Source of the DNA: Lamellibrachia columna
Taxonomy: Eukaryota > Annelida > Polychaeta > Sabellida > Siboglinidae
Direction: 5' to 3'
Assembly: GCA_963662155.1 (NCBI GenBank)
Contig: OY759264.1
Span: 12,231,315 to 12,295,314, forward strand
DNA: 64,000 bases
The notes below the pieces were generated by a model, which was given only the letters and a program-made list of their open reading frames with translations, had not been told where the DNA came from and did not search any database. A program made the position numbers and the translations under genes. Below are positions 31,646 through 45,300 of the stretch, piece by piece (the stretch's first letter is position 1; each line of letters opens with the position of its first letter).

Positions 31646-34600
31646 CTGGGAGATAATAAGATCAAATGTTAGTATCAGGACCTACATTGTTGACACATCT
31701 TTAAGTCAAAGCTGTCCCACTCAGGGGGGGGTTACTCACGGAATATCTAATGCCAACGTAACTTAAAACTGCATCCTCAACTGATTTAGCCTATCGCGAA
31801 TCCGGTTCGTTGATATCCTAATATGTAGTGTGTGAATAGTTTAAAGATCACATGCAAAGGTCGGATACATTTACTTGTTTTCACTAGTTCGGGATAGAAC
31901 TGTATCCCCTTATTCATATTCAGTCATGAAATTGTAAAAAGTTACATTAACTTAGTCATAAAATGGGAGATATACCTAAATTCCTGAAGGCACTTTCTGA
32001 AACCAGTTTGTGAATTTTTGCCAGTAGATGTCAGACCGCGTGACATCATTTTGGACAAACAAACCAACTTCGCCTACGCCGATTCATAAGCACTTAACTT
32101 TTAGCAAGATTTAGATCATGCAAAATGTCGAGCAATGGCAATTCTGACGGTGCAACTGACATAAACTTATCGGTTCAAGTCATTCCATACATGTACGAGT
32201 CAACAGCGTGGTCAGTCACATAAACAAAGTTAGTAGTGACAGCGAGTTGTGTCAAACCAGGTCTGATTTATTGGCTGAAGCTTTCGGATTCACACCACAG
32301 TAAACAAATGCCCAGGATAAAAAATAACATAAATGTAAATGTATTTACAATAATGTTGTTTTGGTAGTACCAGGCATATTTATTTATCAAACTGTTTTTA
32401 AATTCTGTGTTTAGTTTGTACAAGCTAGTAGAGACAGTTGTCGAGTCTAGGACTAGCCCTAGCCTAGGCTTGGAAGTTGTCTTTTATTTGGTTTGATTAG
32501 GAATATGGGGAAATATGTGGAAACTGTATGATTTTACTGCTGGAATATATTAATATATGCAATTTTTAACAACTGGGTTGATCTAACTTTTAAGTAGAGC
32601 TGTCTCGCCTTTGCATTGGCTTGCCCTTTGCGATTCTCGGTCTACCTTAGCTATTATTTAAAATCTATATATGTTGCAGTGTTTTAATAATGTTTCAAAT
32701 AATGAAACTGATGTTCTGTGCTGCTATGGATTGAAAATGTTTGTTGATGTTCGTTCAGCCAGACTGACGTCACACGCCGACTCCATACGGACATTTCCGA
32801 GTGAAATGTCAAATCGCTTGGGGCTTCTTTGCCACTAATATAATTAGCTTTTATTGAAGAGTAGCCAATGACATTATTCGTTAATGCATTCCAAACTACT
32901 AATACAACTGTTTGTTATCATATATGATGATTTCTGGAATATTTGTATATGATCTTTAAGTAATATCTGCAGTCGGTTTAATCAAACAGTGCGTATTTTT
33001 GTTCAAATCATCGAAAGAATTGACTTTAGTTGTTAGATCTGGTAAGGCTCAAAATAGTGGATATCCAAAACGGTAAACACTTTATGGGGTCAAGGCTGAT
33101 CATGGGCATGACTTCCATCCTCTCACTGATCACATGACAAAGCTATGAAATTTCACCAATGGCAAAATTTGTGAGTTTTCAGAGTTTACATTTTCACTTC
33201 AATAAATTCTGCATGCAGAATTAAATAAATAAAATGTAATAGTTTGTCTGATGACTTCACAAAAACTACATCATACAAAAGTTGCACAAACGAGCTAGCA
33301 TGATAGTAGGTAGGTTTGAATTTTCGCAAAATGAATTTGAAATGAGACGAGCACAAAAATCGAATTGAGGAGGGGCCTTTAAGAGAATTGAGGAGGGACC
33401 TCTAAGAGAATTGAGGAGGGACCTCTAAGAGAATTGAGGAGGGACCTTTAAGAGAATTGAGGAGGAACCTTTAAGAAAATTGAGGACGGACCTTTAAGAG
33501 AATTGAGGACGGACCTTTAAGCTTACAACTCTAGCCAGCCAGCCTTGGCCAAGATGCAACATGGATTAGATTATATAATACTTCAGTAGGCCTGTTCAGT
33601 ATTTAGCATATCAAATAATATCTAATCATAATATTATTGTCTTTGAACAAAACAAATGTTGTTCTTTATTCAGTGAGCATGTGGAACTGCGGCGTAATCT
33701 CCTCCAGAAGTCATGTTTATCGTCTACATTTTCATACTAGGTATTTTCTGTAAGTGGCTGAGATGGGGGGGGGGGGGGCAGTTAACCTCAGATTTTCGGG
33801 AATTGGGGTTTGGTGATAACGTGGGTATGTGCTGCACTGCGATCAAACACGGTAAATCCTTCCATGCGGTGAGTCTCCAGCGAGCTACCTACCATGCGAT
33901 TTAATTTTCTGCGTGTTGCCGAATACGTCAAAGAACATCCACATCGGCAGCGTCTTGTCGACGTGCATCAGTGTCGCCACCGTGTGGCCATTTTTACCAT
34001 ACCGTACTTCCCCTACAACAGCAGAGTTTGACAGGTCATAGTTCGTTCCACTGATTGTGTGACCTCATCATAATCATGTTATAAACTATCTGTTTTAAGT
34101 ACATCTTCACTGCCAAAATGTGCTTAAATAATTAACCACATGCGCATTAATAATGATTTTATCCCAAAATCATGCTGCATAGCACAAACTATTTTAACAT
34201 TTGCACTGCCAAAATGTGTTTAAATAATAAAGCACACATTTTTAATAATTTGACTATTATTGAAGGATTCAGTCCGAATATCACGTTTACATTGTACGCT
34301 GTATGGCAAGCTCGATATTCCTTTATAATGTAGAGATAACAGTCAGATTTGCTTTGAACATGGTTCATCAACCACATTTGGGCTGTAAAGATTTTAGAAC
34401 ATACATTACACTATACAACATGATTTCCTAAAAAATAACAAGACTGTACTTTTAAATATACAAAGATACAATTATGTTATAATAGTAAAAAAAAAACTAT
34501 CTTAACATCTTTACTGCCAAAATGTGTGTAAATAATAAACCACACCTTTAAAAAAATTTACTATGATTGAAGGATTCAGTCCGAATATACTACTGAATGA

Positions 34601-36355
34601 TCATGATCGCCACTGGCTATATAATACCAATGGCTATCAGTGCTGTGATTGTGATATTGCTAGACGAGGTATAAAATAGTTATATTATGGCTGTACAGTA
34701 TACACAGACATGATTTACGCTCAAAATCTTTGCCTACCTTGATGCGTGAGAAGGAAGCTTAGCTCGTCCCCAACTTTGGGTTTCGCACAGACATCCTTGT
34801 TAACAATCCAGTACTCGGGCCGGTCCAGCAACATGTCCGAGTCGTCCGGCAAGTGTTCTGATGTCAGACTGGCCGGATCGCAAGCAGTCATTCCAAATGC
34901 GAGACCGCCGATGTCGAGTCCATCACCAACAGGCATTATGGATAATATCTGGATGACCAGAGTCTCGCCGCAGCGCATCGGCCGGTGCGAGAACACGTAA
35001 CCGTTGCAGTACTCATGCTTCAGCCGCACTGCGATCGTCTTGTCTGGCGAGAGACAAACGTTACGTCCGATAGTCGAGTGAAAGGGCAGCGGCATGTAGT
35101 GCGCATTCTGCGACGAAACCCGCGGTGGTGGTGGTGCCATCTCACTAGGTGGCGCTGTAAAGTTCGACTGGAGCGTCACCTGCGGGCCGATGTGTGATGG
35201 TATCGAAGCGTTTTGCCAGTTGTCGTGCTGTATCGTTGTCGCTGTTGTCGTGATGGCACCTGGTGTGCAACTGCTGCCGACATTGCCCCCGTTATGCATC
35301 AGTGCCGTGCTGACATTGTTCAGCTGGTAGCCGTCTGAAACGAAGAACCATTCATGTTTTTATTCAGCAACTAAATGAATTATATTTGCTTAATAATTTT
35401 TTATGGCCAACTGAATATCAAATATGCTGCCAGAAACATGATTTCATTAACTTTTATTCTTTCTTGCAGCCAGAGTTGGGTTCATTTGTCAATTACAATG
35501 GCCGATTACACAACTTCATAAAATATCAGTTACATTGTTCTAAAAATAGCTGATTACAATAACACTGTAACTTAATTCATTATAAATTACAACTGACTCC
35601 AATCCTTGAAAAGAAACTCTCCCACCAACCCAACTTCCACACTGAATATAAACGTCAAATTCAAATCAACTCACCTACAAACTCCACTGAGATTGTGTTT
35701 CCGTAAATGTCAATGAGCGCCCAGATAGGGCTGTTTGTACTGACGCCGCTGAAGAACAGACCATTCTCCTCGCCGTTCACTCCATACATCACATCGCCGC
35801 CACGTGTCACGTAGAAGAACAACACTGTGTCCTTCTCGGCGAATCTCTCGGGCAGTGCTTTTGCCCAATAGCCCGGCTTGTTCGTAAGGTCTGGGCACGC
35901 ATATCGTGGCAACTCGGCACTATTGATCGTTGCTGGATTACATGACGTGAAGCCGAAGCGAACAACTCCACTCCAGCTGGTCGACACGTCACTGAACTTG
36001 ATGTAAACACGCTCGTTGATGGTGATGGATCGGTTGCTGAAGCAGATGCCCTTGCAGAAACTCTCGATGCGGTTCGCTCGTCGTTTGTCCGCAGACAACT
36101 GCACATGATCGCTGTGAGTTGTGTGGAACTGCAGCGGATAGCCCTTCATTGCATTTGGCCCAAAGTCAGACGGACCTGCAACACAAGATAAACCATTACT
36201 ATGACTTTCACTGGTTCTTATACAGAGCTGTCCTTTGGACCATTCAAAGTGCTTTACACTTCACCTCCAGGCACACATGTTCATTCAAACACCAACTTGA
36301 CTTCTCTGGAAAGCTTTAAGCCATGTTGTAATTACTGCACAAAGATTATTCGTTC

Positions 36356-36391
<36 letters not shown>

Positions 36392-39300
36392 ACCAATGTA
36401 CTCACTTATACAGCTAAGTGAACTGAAGCAATGTGGGGTGAACCAAACTGACCAAGCTTCAAAACGGCGGCAAGAAGATTTGAACCTTGGTGCCCTCAAT
36501 TGAGAGTCCAACAGACTTATGAATTATTTTCATATTATGTTACCAGAGCTTGATTGTGACTGTGTCACTGTAATCATAACTGATTACATTATGTGTTGTA
36601 ACTGTAAACTTTTTCAGGGGTAGTATTGTAACCGTGTCCCTACTAACATAACTGATTATAATCAGTCGATGATCACACTGTAACTTGCCGAACCCATTCC
36701 ACACATGTCCCACACACACTACAGCAAACACATAAATAACAGCCCTATTTCTAGCAGAGTAATTAATATTTCATACTTTTACTGCAGTTTTCCACAACAT
36801 ATGTAAGAGATGATGTAATCGGACACGACCCTAATGATCGTCACCAGTCAACGCAGACAATGACAATGACAGTCCCACGCACACACACAATGGATGTTCA
36901 CTGTTGGATCCTTTTTATCTCATGCCGACAGTGTCTGTATGATCAGCTGACAGGACGTCATCCATCACTGTGCTATGTGATTGTGTACAGTCTGTGTACA
37001 TGTGTACAGTCTGTGTGCATGTGTACAGTCTGTGTGCATTTGTACAGTCTGTGCATGTGTACAGTCTGTGTACATGTGTACAGGCCACGTGTATGGGTGT
37101 GTAATGGTGTAAAATATGCCAAAATATGGCAAGTCTCCTGCATCTTTCAAATATCCCCTGGCAGCACAACGTTTTGTTCCTAACACAAAGTTTAACGAGC
37201 ATGTTTTCTCTGTAACTGCCTCCAATATCTTGAATGAACTCTCCATCATTTCAAAATCACCTGAAAATATAGCTACATTCAGCAAAAAAACTCATGACAG
37301 ATTTTTCCTAAATTTGGTTTGTTGCACCTCTGAGCTCGGGTTCCTCGGGATTTAGGCACTATACAAGTTTTATTGTTATTGATATGTAGTAATGGATACT
37401 TGTGCTGAAGATCAGCCATGATATGGGTGTTTGTTCAAAGCATAACTCAAGAAAATGAGAAAGAAGATTGATCAAATACGGCCCATAGGTTCATACTGTG
37501 AATGGCTTGTTGCACTTTGTCTCTGAGGTAAAACGGTAAAATATCTATGTCAACACGTCTTTAGATAGTTGTTTAGAGAACAAAATCAAACCAACAAAAC
37601 TATAGCCAGAACAGTGGCGCCACACACTAGACAGAACCACACTACAGTAATACGACTTCTACCGGTACAATGTTCTTTTACTTTGGAACTGGTAATTATT
37701 TAGTACTATGCAGCAAGGGTAGTTTCTTCGCTATAATATTCAGAGATAACCAGGATATTGATACTAGACAACACATTGGCATAAGAAGACACCTTGCGTC
37801 ACTCTATTGCATAAAGTAACTGGGATGTTTCAGTCAGTCAGGCAATTTCAAAACATTTCTAATGCAAAAAATTAAGCTGGTTTTGATAAACAACTAGACA
37901 CAATTGGCCAGTGACGTCAAGTAGTAACACGGTTGGCTGTATGTTGGCCAGTTAGTGGCATAAAGTAGTACACAACTGGCTGTATGTCAGCCAGTTAGTG
38001 GCACAAAGTAGTGACATGATTGGTTGTATGTCATCCAGCCAATGACAGTATAGTGACACAATTGGCTGTATGTCAGCCAGCCAATGACACAAAGTAGTGA
38101 CATGACTGGTTGCATGTCAGCCAGCCAATGTCACGATTGGTTGTATGTCAGCCAGTTAGTGACACAAAGTAGTGACATGATTGGCTGTGTGTCAGCCAGT
38201 TAGTGACACAAAGTAGTGACACGATTGGCTGTGTGTCAGCCAGTCAGCAACACAGTGCATTGGCATGATTGGTGGTGTGTCAGTGACACTAAAAATGTAA
38301 CACTTCAGTGACATATAGAGTAAGCATACTTTGTGCCACATGCACAAGGCAGCATAGCATGTCAGTCAGTGATGCAGGGCAGTGGTTTACACGGGCAGCC
38401 AGCTAGCCTGTCCCTTGTCCACTATAAATGACACTTCTTAGTCTATAAAGTTACAAACTGACACCAAACAGTGAACCAAACCATTAACATTCAAGTAATG
38501 GAAAAACTAATGAAATTTTTTTTTTTAAGTAGTCAGACTTCAAAAGTGTCAATTACAGACAATTATCTATGATGGCCAGGCAAAGACAAAACATACCAGA
38601 TGTCTTGTTTAAGTTGACTTAATCCATCGATGTACCAGTATATTCTGCCTGGCCCCATAACCAACACGTGAACAGTATCTCCTTCAGTAACACAATCTAC
38701 CACTAACTACAACACAGGCTATACAACTGCACCAGAACACTGACACCGACTGTAATGCAACTCTATCTGCACTTACAATCAGGACATACCGCTACAGCAA
38801 TACTCAGGACAAATCAGGTCACCACTAATTTGACTGCCTGCCCACTGGCCAGACTCTAGTTCAATGACATTACGATACCTGCAAGAACGATGCAGCTAAG
38901 TGCGTGAAATTCAACACGGCGACCACGGGCATGCAACTGCACACGCACCTTGTAATGTCTTCCAACTACGGGCTGCCAATGTACATTAAAATACTTCGTA
39001 AAAGTAACGACCGTCGCAATAACTATACAATTCTCTCGTCACTGCGAGTCCGACAAATAAAGCATTGTACTATTGGCATGGCCGTGTTCGACTGTGTCAC
39101 ACTGCTCGTGCTACTGCGTGACACGCACGCCCAAGCTGTACTGTTTGTGCCTGTGTTCGCTCAAGCGCGACAGCCAGATGTAGACGTTTCATGTTCGCTC
39201 AACCATGACGGTAAAGGTACAGAAGCATAACGCGTCGTGACATTACTTATCATTTTGCTATGGGACGGAGCACTACGACAAGGGACCATCTCCACTGATT

Positions 39301-42300
39301 GCAGCCCTTTGAAAAGTGCAAAGTAACTTGGGGAATGTAGCAACAATGTTAAGTTTTTGAATTTTTTTAGTTTTTTTTTCAGGATAACTCAAAATCTTGT
39401 CTCCTAGCATCTGTTGCTGCAAACCGGGAGTGTTGATGGGGAAGGGGGTAGGAATTTTTTTTAATTGGACAAATATTTTTAAATTGGAAGCACGCAAATC
39501 TTCTAAATGCATGACCATTTCGGGGGTAGAATTCAGTTTTCAGTGGTAACTGCTACCCAACCTACATAAATATAACCACACTTCAAAGTTCTGCATTTGC
39601 CATTAATTAAAACAAAATCAACATCACAACTGTAATTGTTATTGTCTGAGCTGTACACTTTATTGGCTCAAGCAGTGCTTTTGATATATGCCCCATATTG
39701 TTGTTTTTGAAGGTTGCCTGAGCACAATATGAATGCTGCGTATGCATAAAGTACAACAGGAAGTTATGTGCCTACATGTGTATGTCAAGGTGCCCGATGA
39801 GTCAGAACTTATTTATTAATCTTAGTATCAAATTATGCCACGATGTCAGTCTCAGCAGTCAGATTGCATGGCCTGAATTCAGAATGGGACTATATTTTAC
39901 TGGGAATTAAATAACTTTTTGTAACCAAATCAATACTGTGTGCGTTTGCGCGTGTGTGTGGGTGCATGTGGGGTGTGTGTATTTAGGTCTGATAAATCAC
40001 CATATTACTAAAACATAAACATGTCATTGCCACTGGATCATAGTTGAGTGATTGTCATACCCCAGGTGGCAGCACAGTGTCACAGCGAGGGCTGTCTGGA
40101 CAAATGACAGTTTCCACATAGTCTGTGTTGATTTATCACAAAAATAAACTAGGATATGATGAGCTTGTCATTCCATGCACCGGATTTCCTGTCCAGACAG
40201 AGCAAGCCAGACTAATTTACCTTTCATTTCTTTCTTGGAAAATATACAGTGACAGCTGGTTGTTATCAAGTCCTGCCAAGCCATTGTAATTTGTAGTTAT
40301 ACCGTAATTTTCTGTGTGCAATACGCCCCCAAGTATAATACGCACCCCGACTTTTTGCTCAAATTTTACAGAATTTCTCTATTACCATGTTTAAACTTTT
40401 TAGCATCAACTAAATTATTTAGAGTGTCCCTTAGCCTGGTGTACCTTTTTGGTCCAAGTGGCGCCACGCTGCATCAGTGTCTTCTGCCATGTGCATGATC
40501 AGCTTATAAGTTATATTATCATTCACTCCGCTGCACTATTTGGACTGCAAAAGTGTGCAAAAATACAATAATTTAAAAGAATGTATGCTTTTTGTACATG
40601 GAATGATTGACTGAATGCACTGACACAGAAAAGAGATAAGAATTGTTGTTCAGCAGCATACATAATTTAGGCCAACCTATAGTTCCTGATTACCGGGTAT
40701 TTGGTCCAACAATTTTTTTAGCCTTGTTGCCAAGCATAATACGCACCTGGACTTTGAAATAAAAAATTAAGGGAAAAACGCATATTATACACGGAAATTA
40801 CGGTAACTGTATGGTGTGGCAAAACGCAAGTTGGGGAAATACCTCAGCTTAATAATCAACACGCTGTAGTAACCCCATTCTACTCTAGGGTAAGACTATC
40901 ATGGGAAAGACTGTTTTCCCCCTTGGTCCTGCTTTGCCATTTTTTGGATGAAATGTTCCACTTTTTTAACTGACTTTTGTTACGGTAAAATCAATATTTT
41001 TGGTACACCCTGCTGCTTTAGCCACATATCATTTAGCGGTTTTCAAGCGATTTCACATGTTCTTGCACATGTGTTCACATGTGAACACGTGCAAGAAACA
41101 AATCAACAAAAATGTGTGTGAGGACGTTGTTTCCTGCTTTCCCATGAGCTGTTGACACCTACGGATTATAGTAGTTCCTCGACTACACAGGTAACCTCCT
41201 CAACGTACTTCTATCACAAACTGGAACATGCCAGAAGATTTGTATCGGTACAATTCAAAGCTGTAGTTTTAAAATAAACACGTGTATTTACCTGTATTAT
41301 GTGGTGTGCTTGATACTATCCTGAAGAGAAACTGCCCAAAACTGGCCCTTACGACAGCTCCACCGTAAATGTATTCCTTATATCACTGCCACCAGGAAGT
41401 TGATTAGCTCTAGGTGGGATTCCCACTTACAGAACTACCTAGCTGCAAATCAAGTCTCTATTCACAACTGCCCCACCTTAGCAAAACAAATCATCCAAAC
41501 ACACCAACAAAAATACCCTAATTTGAATATGCTAATGCTAGTATGTAGTAGTGGTAGCAATGGTGAGCTGGCAAAACAAACTCCTGCTGGACTGATTGGT
41601 CAAATATGTTTTCATCAAGATTACCTTCTTCCTGAATATTAAACAGTTCCCTGGGTGTTAGCGCATTAATGACTTTTGAATATACATTTGCAATGTTGAT
41701 TGGAGAGACAATCTCAATTCATTAGATCCAATCAATCATCGCTACTAGGTGACATCACTATATTTCGACCAACTCACTCGGTCTTCTTCAGTGGACCGAC
41801 TTCGCTATGGGCATGTCACATGACCAGGGCCAAGCTGGAGAAGGTGTGAGCTCCTGGCCAATGTCTCAGTTCATAGCGAAGTCAATCCGCCAATGAAGGC
41901 CAAGTGTGTTGGGCAAAATATTCAGAGAATACAACAAAGTTTCTTGAGAGGTAGATAATATGTCTAATGTAACCACCCAAGAAGCAGGAACATGCAGCCA
42001 ATCAAGGGGTATATCATAAACGTTCAGAATCAATTATATATTCGTTCTAGTGATGTCGTACTAACTAGCTTTCATTTCACTATATATATATCTGCTAATA
42101 CATTGACAATCATCCCCTTAAATTTGGCCAATGAAAGTGTCAAATGAAGAGCTATACAGCTGTGTAGAGACGGACTAGCCACACACAGAGACGGACTAGC
42201 CACACGCAGAGACGGACTAGCCACACGCAGAGACGGACTAGCCACACGCAGAGACGGACTAGCCACACGCAGAGACGGACTAGCCACACGCAGAGACGGA

Positions 42301-45300
42301 CTAGCCATACGCAGAGACGGACTAGCCACACGCAGAGACGGACTAGCCACACGCAGAGACGGACTAGCCACACGCAGAGACGGATTAGCCACACGCAGAG
42401 ACGGACTAGCCACACGCAAAGACGGACTAGCCACACGCAGAGACGGACTAGCCACACGCAGAGACGGACTAGCCACACACAGAGACGGACTAGCCATACG
42501 CACATACGGACTAGCCACACGCAGAGACGGACTAGCCACACACAGAGGTGGACTAGCCACACACAGAGATGGGAACAACAACACTACAGTAGCATTAACA
42601 TGGGCGCCTGGAAGTATAAGGAAAAGAGGAAGGCCAAAATAAACAGGGATAAGGACACGGAAGCAGCGAGAAACCAACTGGGATGGGGTTCTTGGAAGAT
42701 GACGGAGAACGCAGCTTGAGATCAGACGAAAAGGCAGAAGTTACTGAGTGGCCCTATACACCAACTATGGTGTGAAGAGGATAAGTAAGTAAGTAAGTAA
42801 GTAAGTAAGTTAAATTCGTATGAGCATCCAGTTTGCCTTACTTTTTGTGTGACGTTTTGTCCACAGAGTGTGGACATCCTCTCGCAAGGACTTCCACATT
42901 GGGAAGGAGAACCCCAGGGTGTCGCGACTGAGATGAGGGCAAATATCTCCCGCAGACACTCTCCTCACTGCTCTACCCTCTAGCAGTGCCCTCTAGTGGT
43001 CAGTCCTGGAGACAGTCACAGTCTGCAGATGAAACGTCACACGAAAATAAGCCAAACTGCTCAAAAGGTTCAAAGTCAGATCGTAAAGTCATGTTTTATA
43101 GTATTTATATAAAATACCTATCTTAACATCTTGGCCACCTAAATGTGTTTTAATGAACAACTGTTGTTAATATAATTTGACCGTTATCTATTTAATAGAC
43201 TCGAATATCATGTTCACACTGTGCACCGAATGGTAAGGATGATATTCGTAGACAGATAACAGTTAAATTATATTAAAAAATTGTGGCTCGCTAAAACACA
43301 TTTGGGCCATCAAGATCTCAGAATATATATGGTTTATACGATATATAACATGACTTTATGATAAAAACTACTATGTACCTTTAATGGTGTGCACAATTTC
43401 ATCAAAAATACCTCCATACTTAACTTAATAAAGCAAAAAGTTATTGGTCACGCACACCTAGCATTTGTAATTATATCTGTGTGACTGTGACTTCATTACT
43501 TAATGACAAACAAACATTTTTATAATTGAATGGTTATGGCTAACCACTCAGTAAACTTAAAATGAACCAAATCCTATCACTACTGGCTACAGATATGGTC
43601 AGACCCTAAATTCACACTATCTGAACCAACCCAACCCAGCTACAGTATGACGCCTTAAACTACACAAAATACTTTCCCGATATGTAGTAATCACACACAG
43701 GTATGTAAAACACCATGAACTATTGAGATTGATGTGCTTCAACTTGTTGTACTAGTGTTATTTCACAAAATGACCAATCATCATAAATACAGCCTATGTT
43801 CCACCCACAGTAATTAGGCATGTGACTCGACTGCAACAATCCACAGCCACATCACAAAAATACAATTTTTGGCCCAAAAATCACCATTCAATACATTAAT
43901 TTACACCTGTGTTAGCTGATTATACTGCTGACAATGTTAAGATACCCTGAGGGTATGCTCTAGGCCAGCGTCCAAATTAACACTAGTCGGCTAGTCCCAG
44001 ACTAGTACATATTTCTGAGAGCGAAGAAGATGAAGTGGCTAAGACGAGTCTTCTCTTGGGCTGTGAGGCGAAACTGACCCCTAAACATGTGGATGTTCAG
44101 GGTATATACCACCGTGACCTTCCAGCGAGCGGTGAAGGGAGGCTACACGGTAGGTGAAGCGGATTCCCCACTGCGAGATGCCGCCCAAGCAGATGATTGT
44201 CAGCTCAGCGGAAACCAGTACAAACCAGTTACCCCAGAAGCATCCATCCAGTGTGATAGGACTAGTGATTCTTATGAAATTTCTTGGCCCCTAGTCCGGT
44301 GGGAAACAAAGTTAATTTCTAACCCTGCTCTAGTCAGTTCATGTGAATATCCCAATTGACTGAATGATACACATTGTTATTTTGTCACGACTTCAAACCG
44401 ACCATATAATCTTGGCTGATACAAATTACATCAAACAAAACGGACTTACTACTTCAAACATTGCCCCAGACAAAACGAAGTAATATCACTCTTTTCATCC
44501 ACATAAAGTCGCAGGTGAGCAATAATAACAACCACAATTTCATACTTCGGAATGTTTTCATTTTGTTCGTTCATTCGTATAATTGAATGAAGCCGGCAAG
44601 GTAAGAGCCCTCAAGCAAAATGAATCAAATTCCAGCATGTTTATGTTTGGGACAGATTTATTTTTAACTGTTTTCATTCACTTAATGAACAATAACATCC
44701 ACAAAGTCCTACTTACGATGGTTTCCTATTGTGACTTGTGAGCTACGGTGACTCATATTTCTCCGGTACATTCAGAATGCATTTAGAGCCCTCCAGCAAA
44801 CATGAATCAAATTCCAACATGTTTCTGGCACAGATTATATTGAATTCTAGAAAGCTTTTTTACACTCACTGTTCCAACTCTGCCAAATCTATTATTGTAT
44901 AGCAGAGATGTGGTTTGTATTTTCTTTATTTGTACCTGCATATACCGTTGTAAGTTTCGTGTATACGGGACTGGAAATTTGCAAGTGTGCCCAGGGGCCC
45001 ATGGAGATGGTTCATATCTTTTTAGTTTTTTTAAATTCCTCCTGGGGGTGGAGGTCTTGGGGTAAAATATTCAAAAGGACTAGTGGAATTTGCAACGGTG
45101 GAATTTTGATTTTTTCTATGTTTTCGTAACAATAATACTGACATCTACAAATCTGTTACTGTAGCAATTTTGAATACCTTTCAAGTTACTGCAGTTATGT
45201 GCTACTTAAAAAACATAGCAAAGCGTTTTTATGCGGTTTTAACTTGAACAGATTTATGGCTGGTTTTTCTTCCTGGGCACTGTCTCAGCTAGTGCACACT

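Larger units (their letters stand above)
31646..33892 (-). other. Neuralized intron 4, with an embedded dispersed repeat
   Basis: 2.2 kb, non-coding. The distal half holds the interspersed repeat (33040-33361) and the 23-bp array. Confidence 0.7.

Noticed and set aside
31264..31656. 130-codon Gly-rich open frame on the plus strand
   Set aside because: Antisense shadow of the proline-rich and RING exon of the Neuralized gene.
34746..35197. Plus-strand open frames over the NHR2 exon
   Set aside because: Antisense to a strongly supported coding exon.
38904..39230. 108-codon plus-strand frame in the GC-richer island
   Set aside because: No domain and overlapping frames on the other strand; may be promoter-like sequence.
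41400..41642. 80-codon frame as a host exon
   Set aside because: No recognisable domain, no acceptor or donor at the borders.
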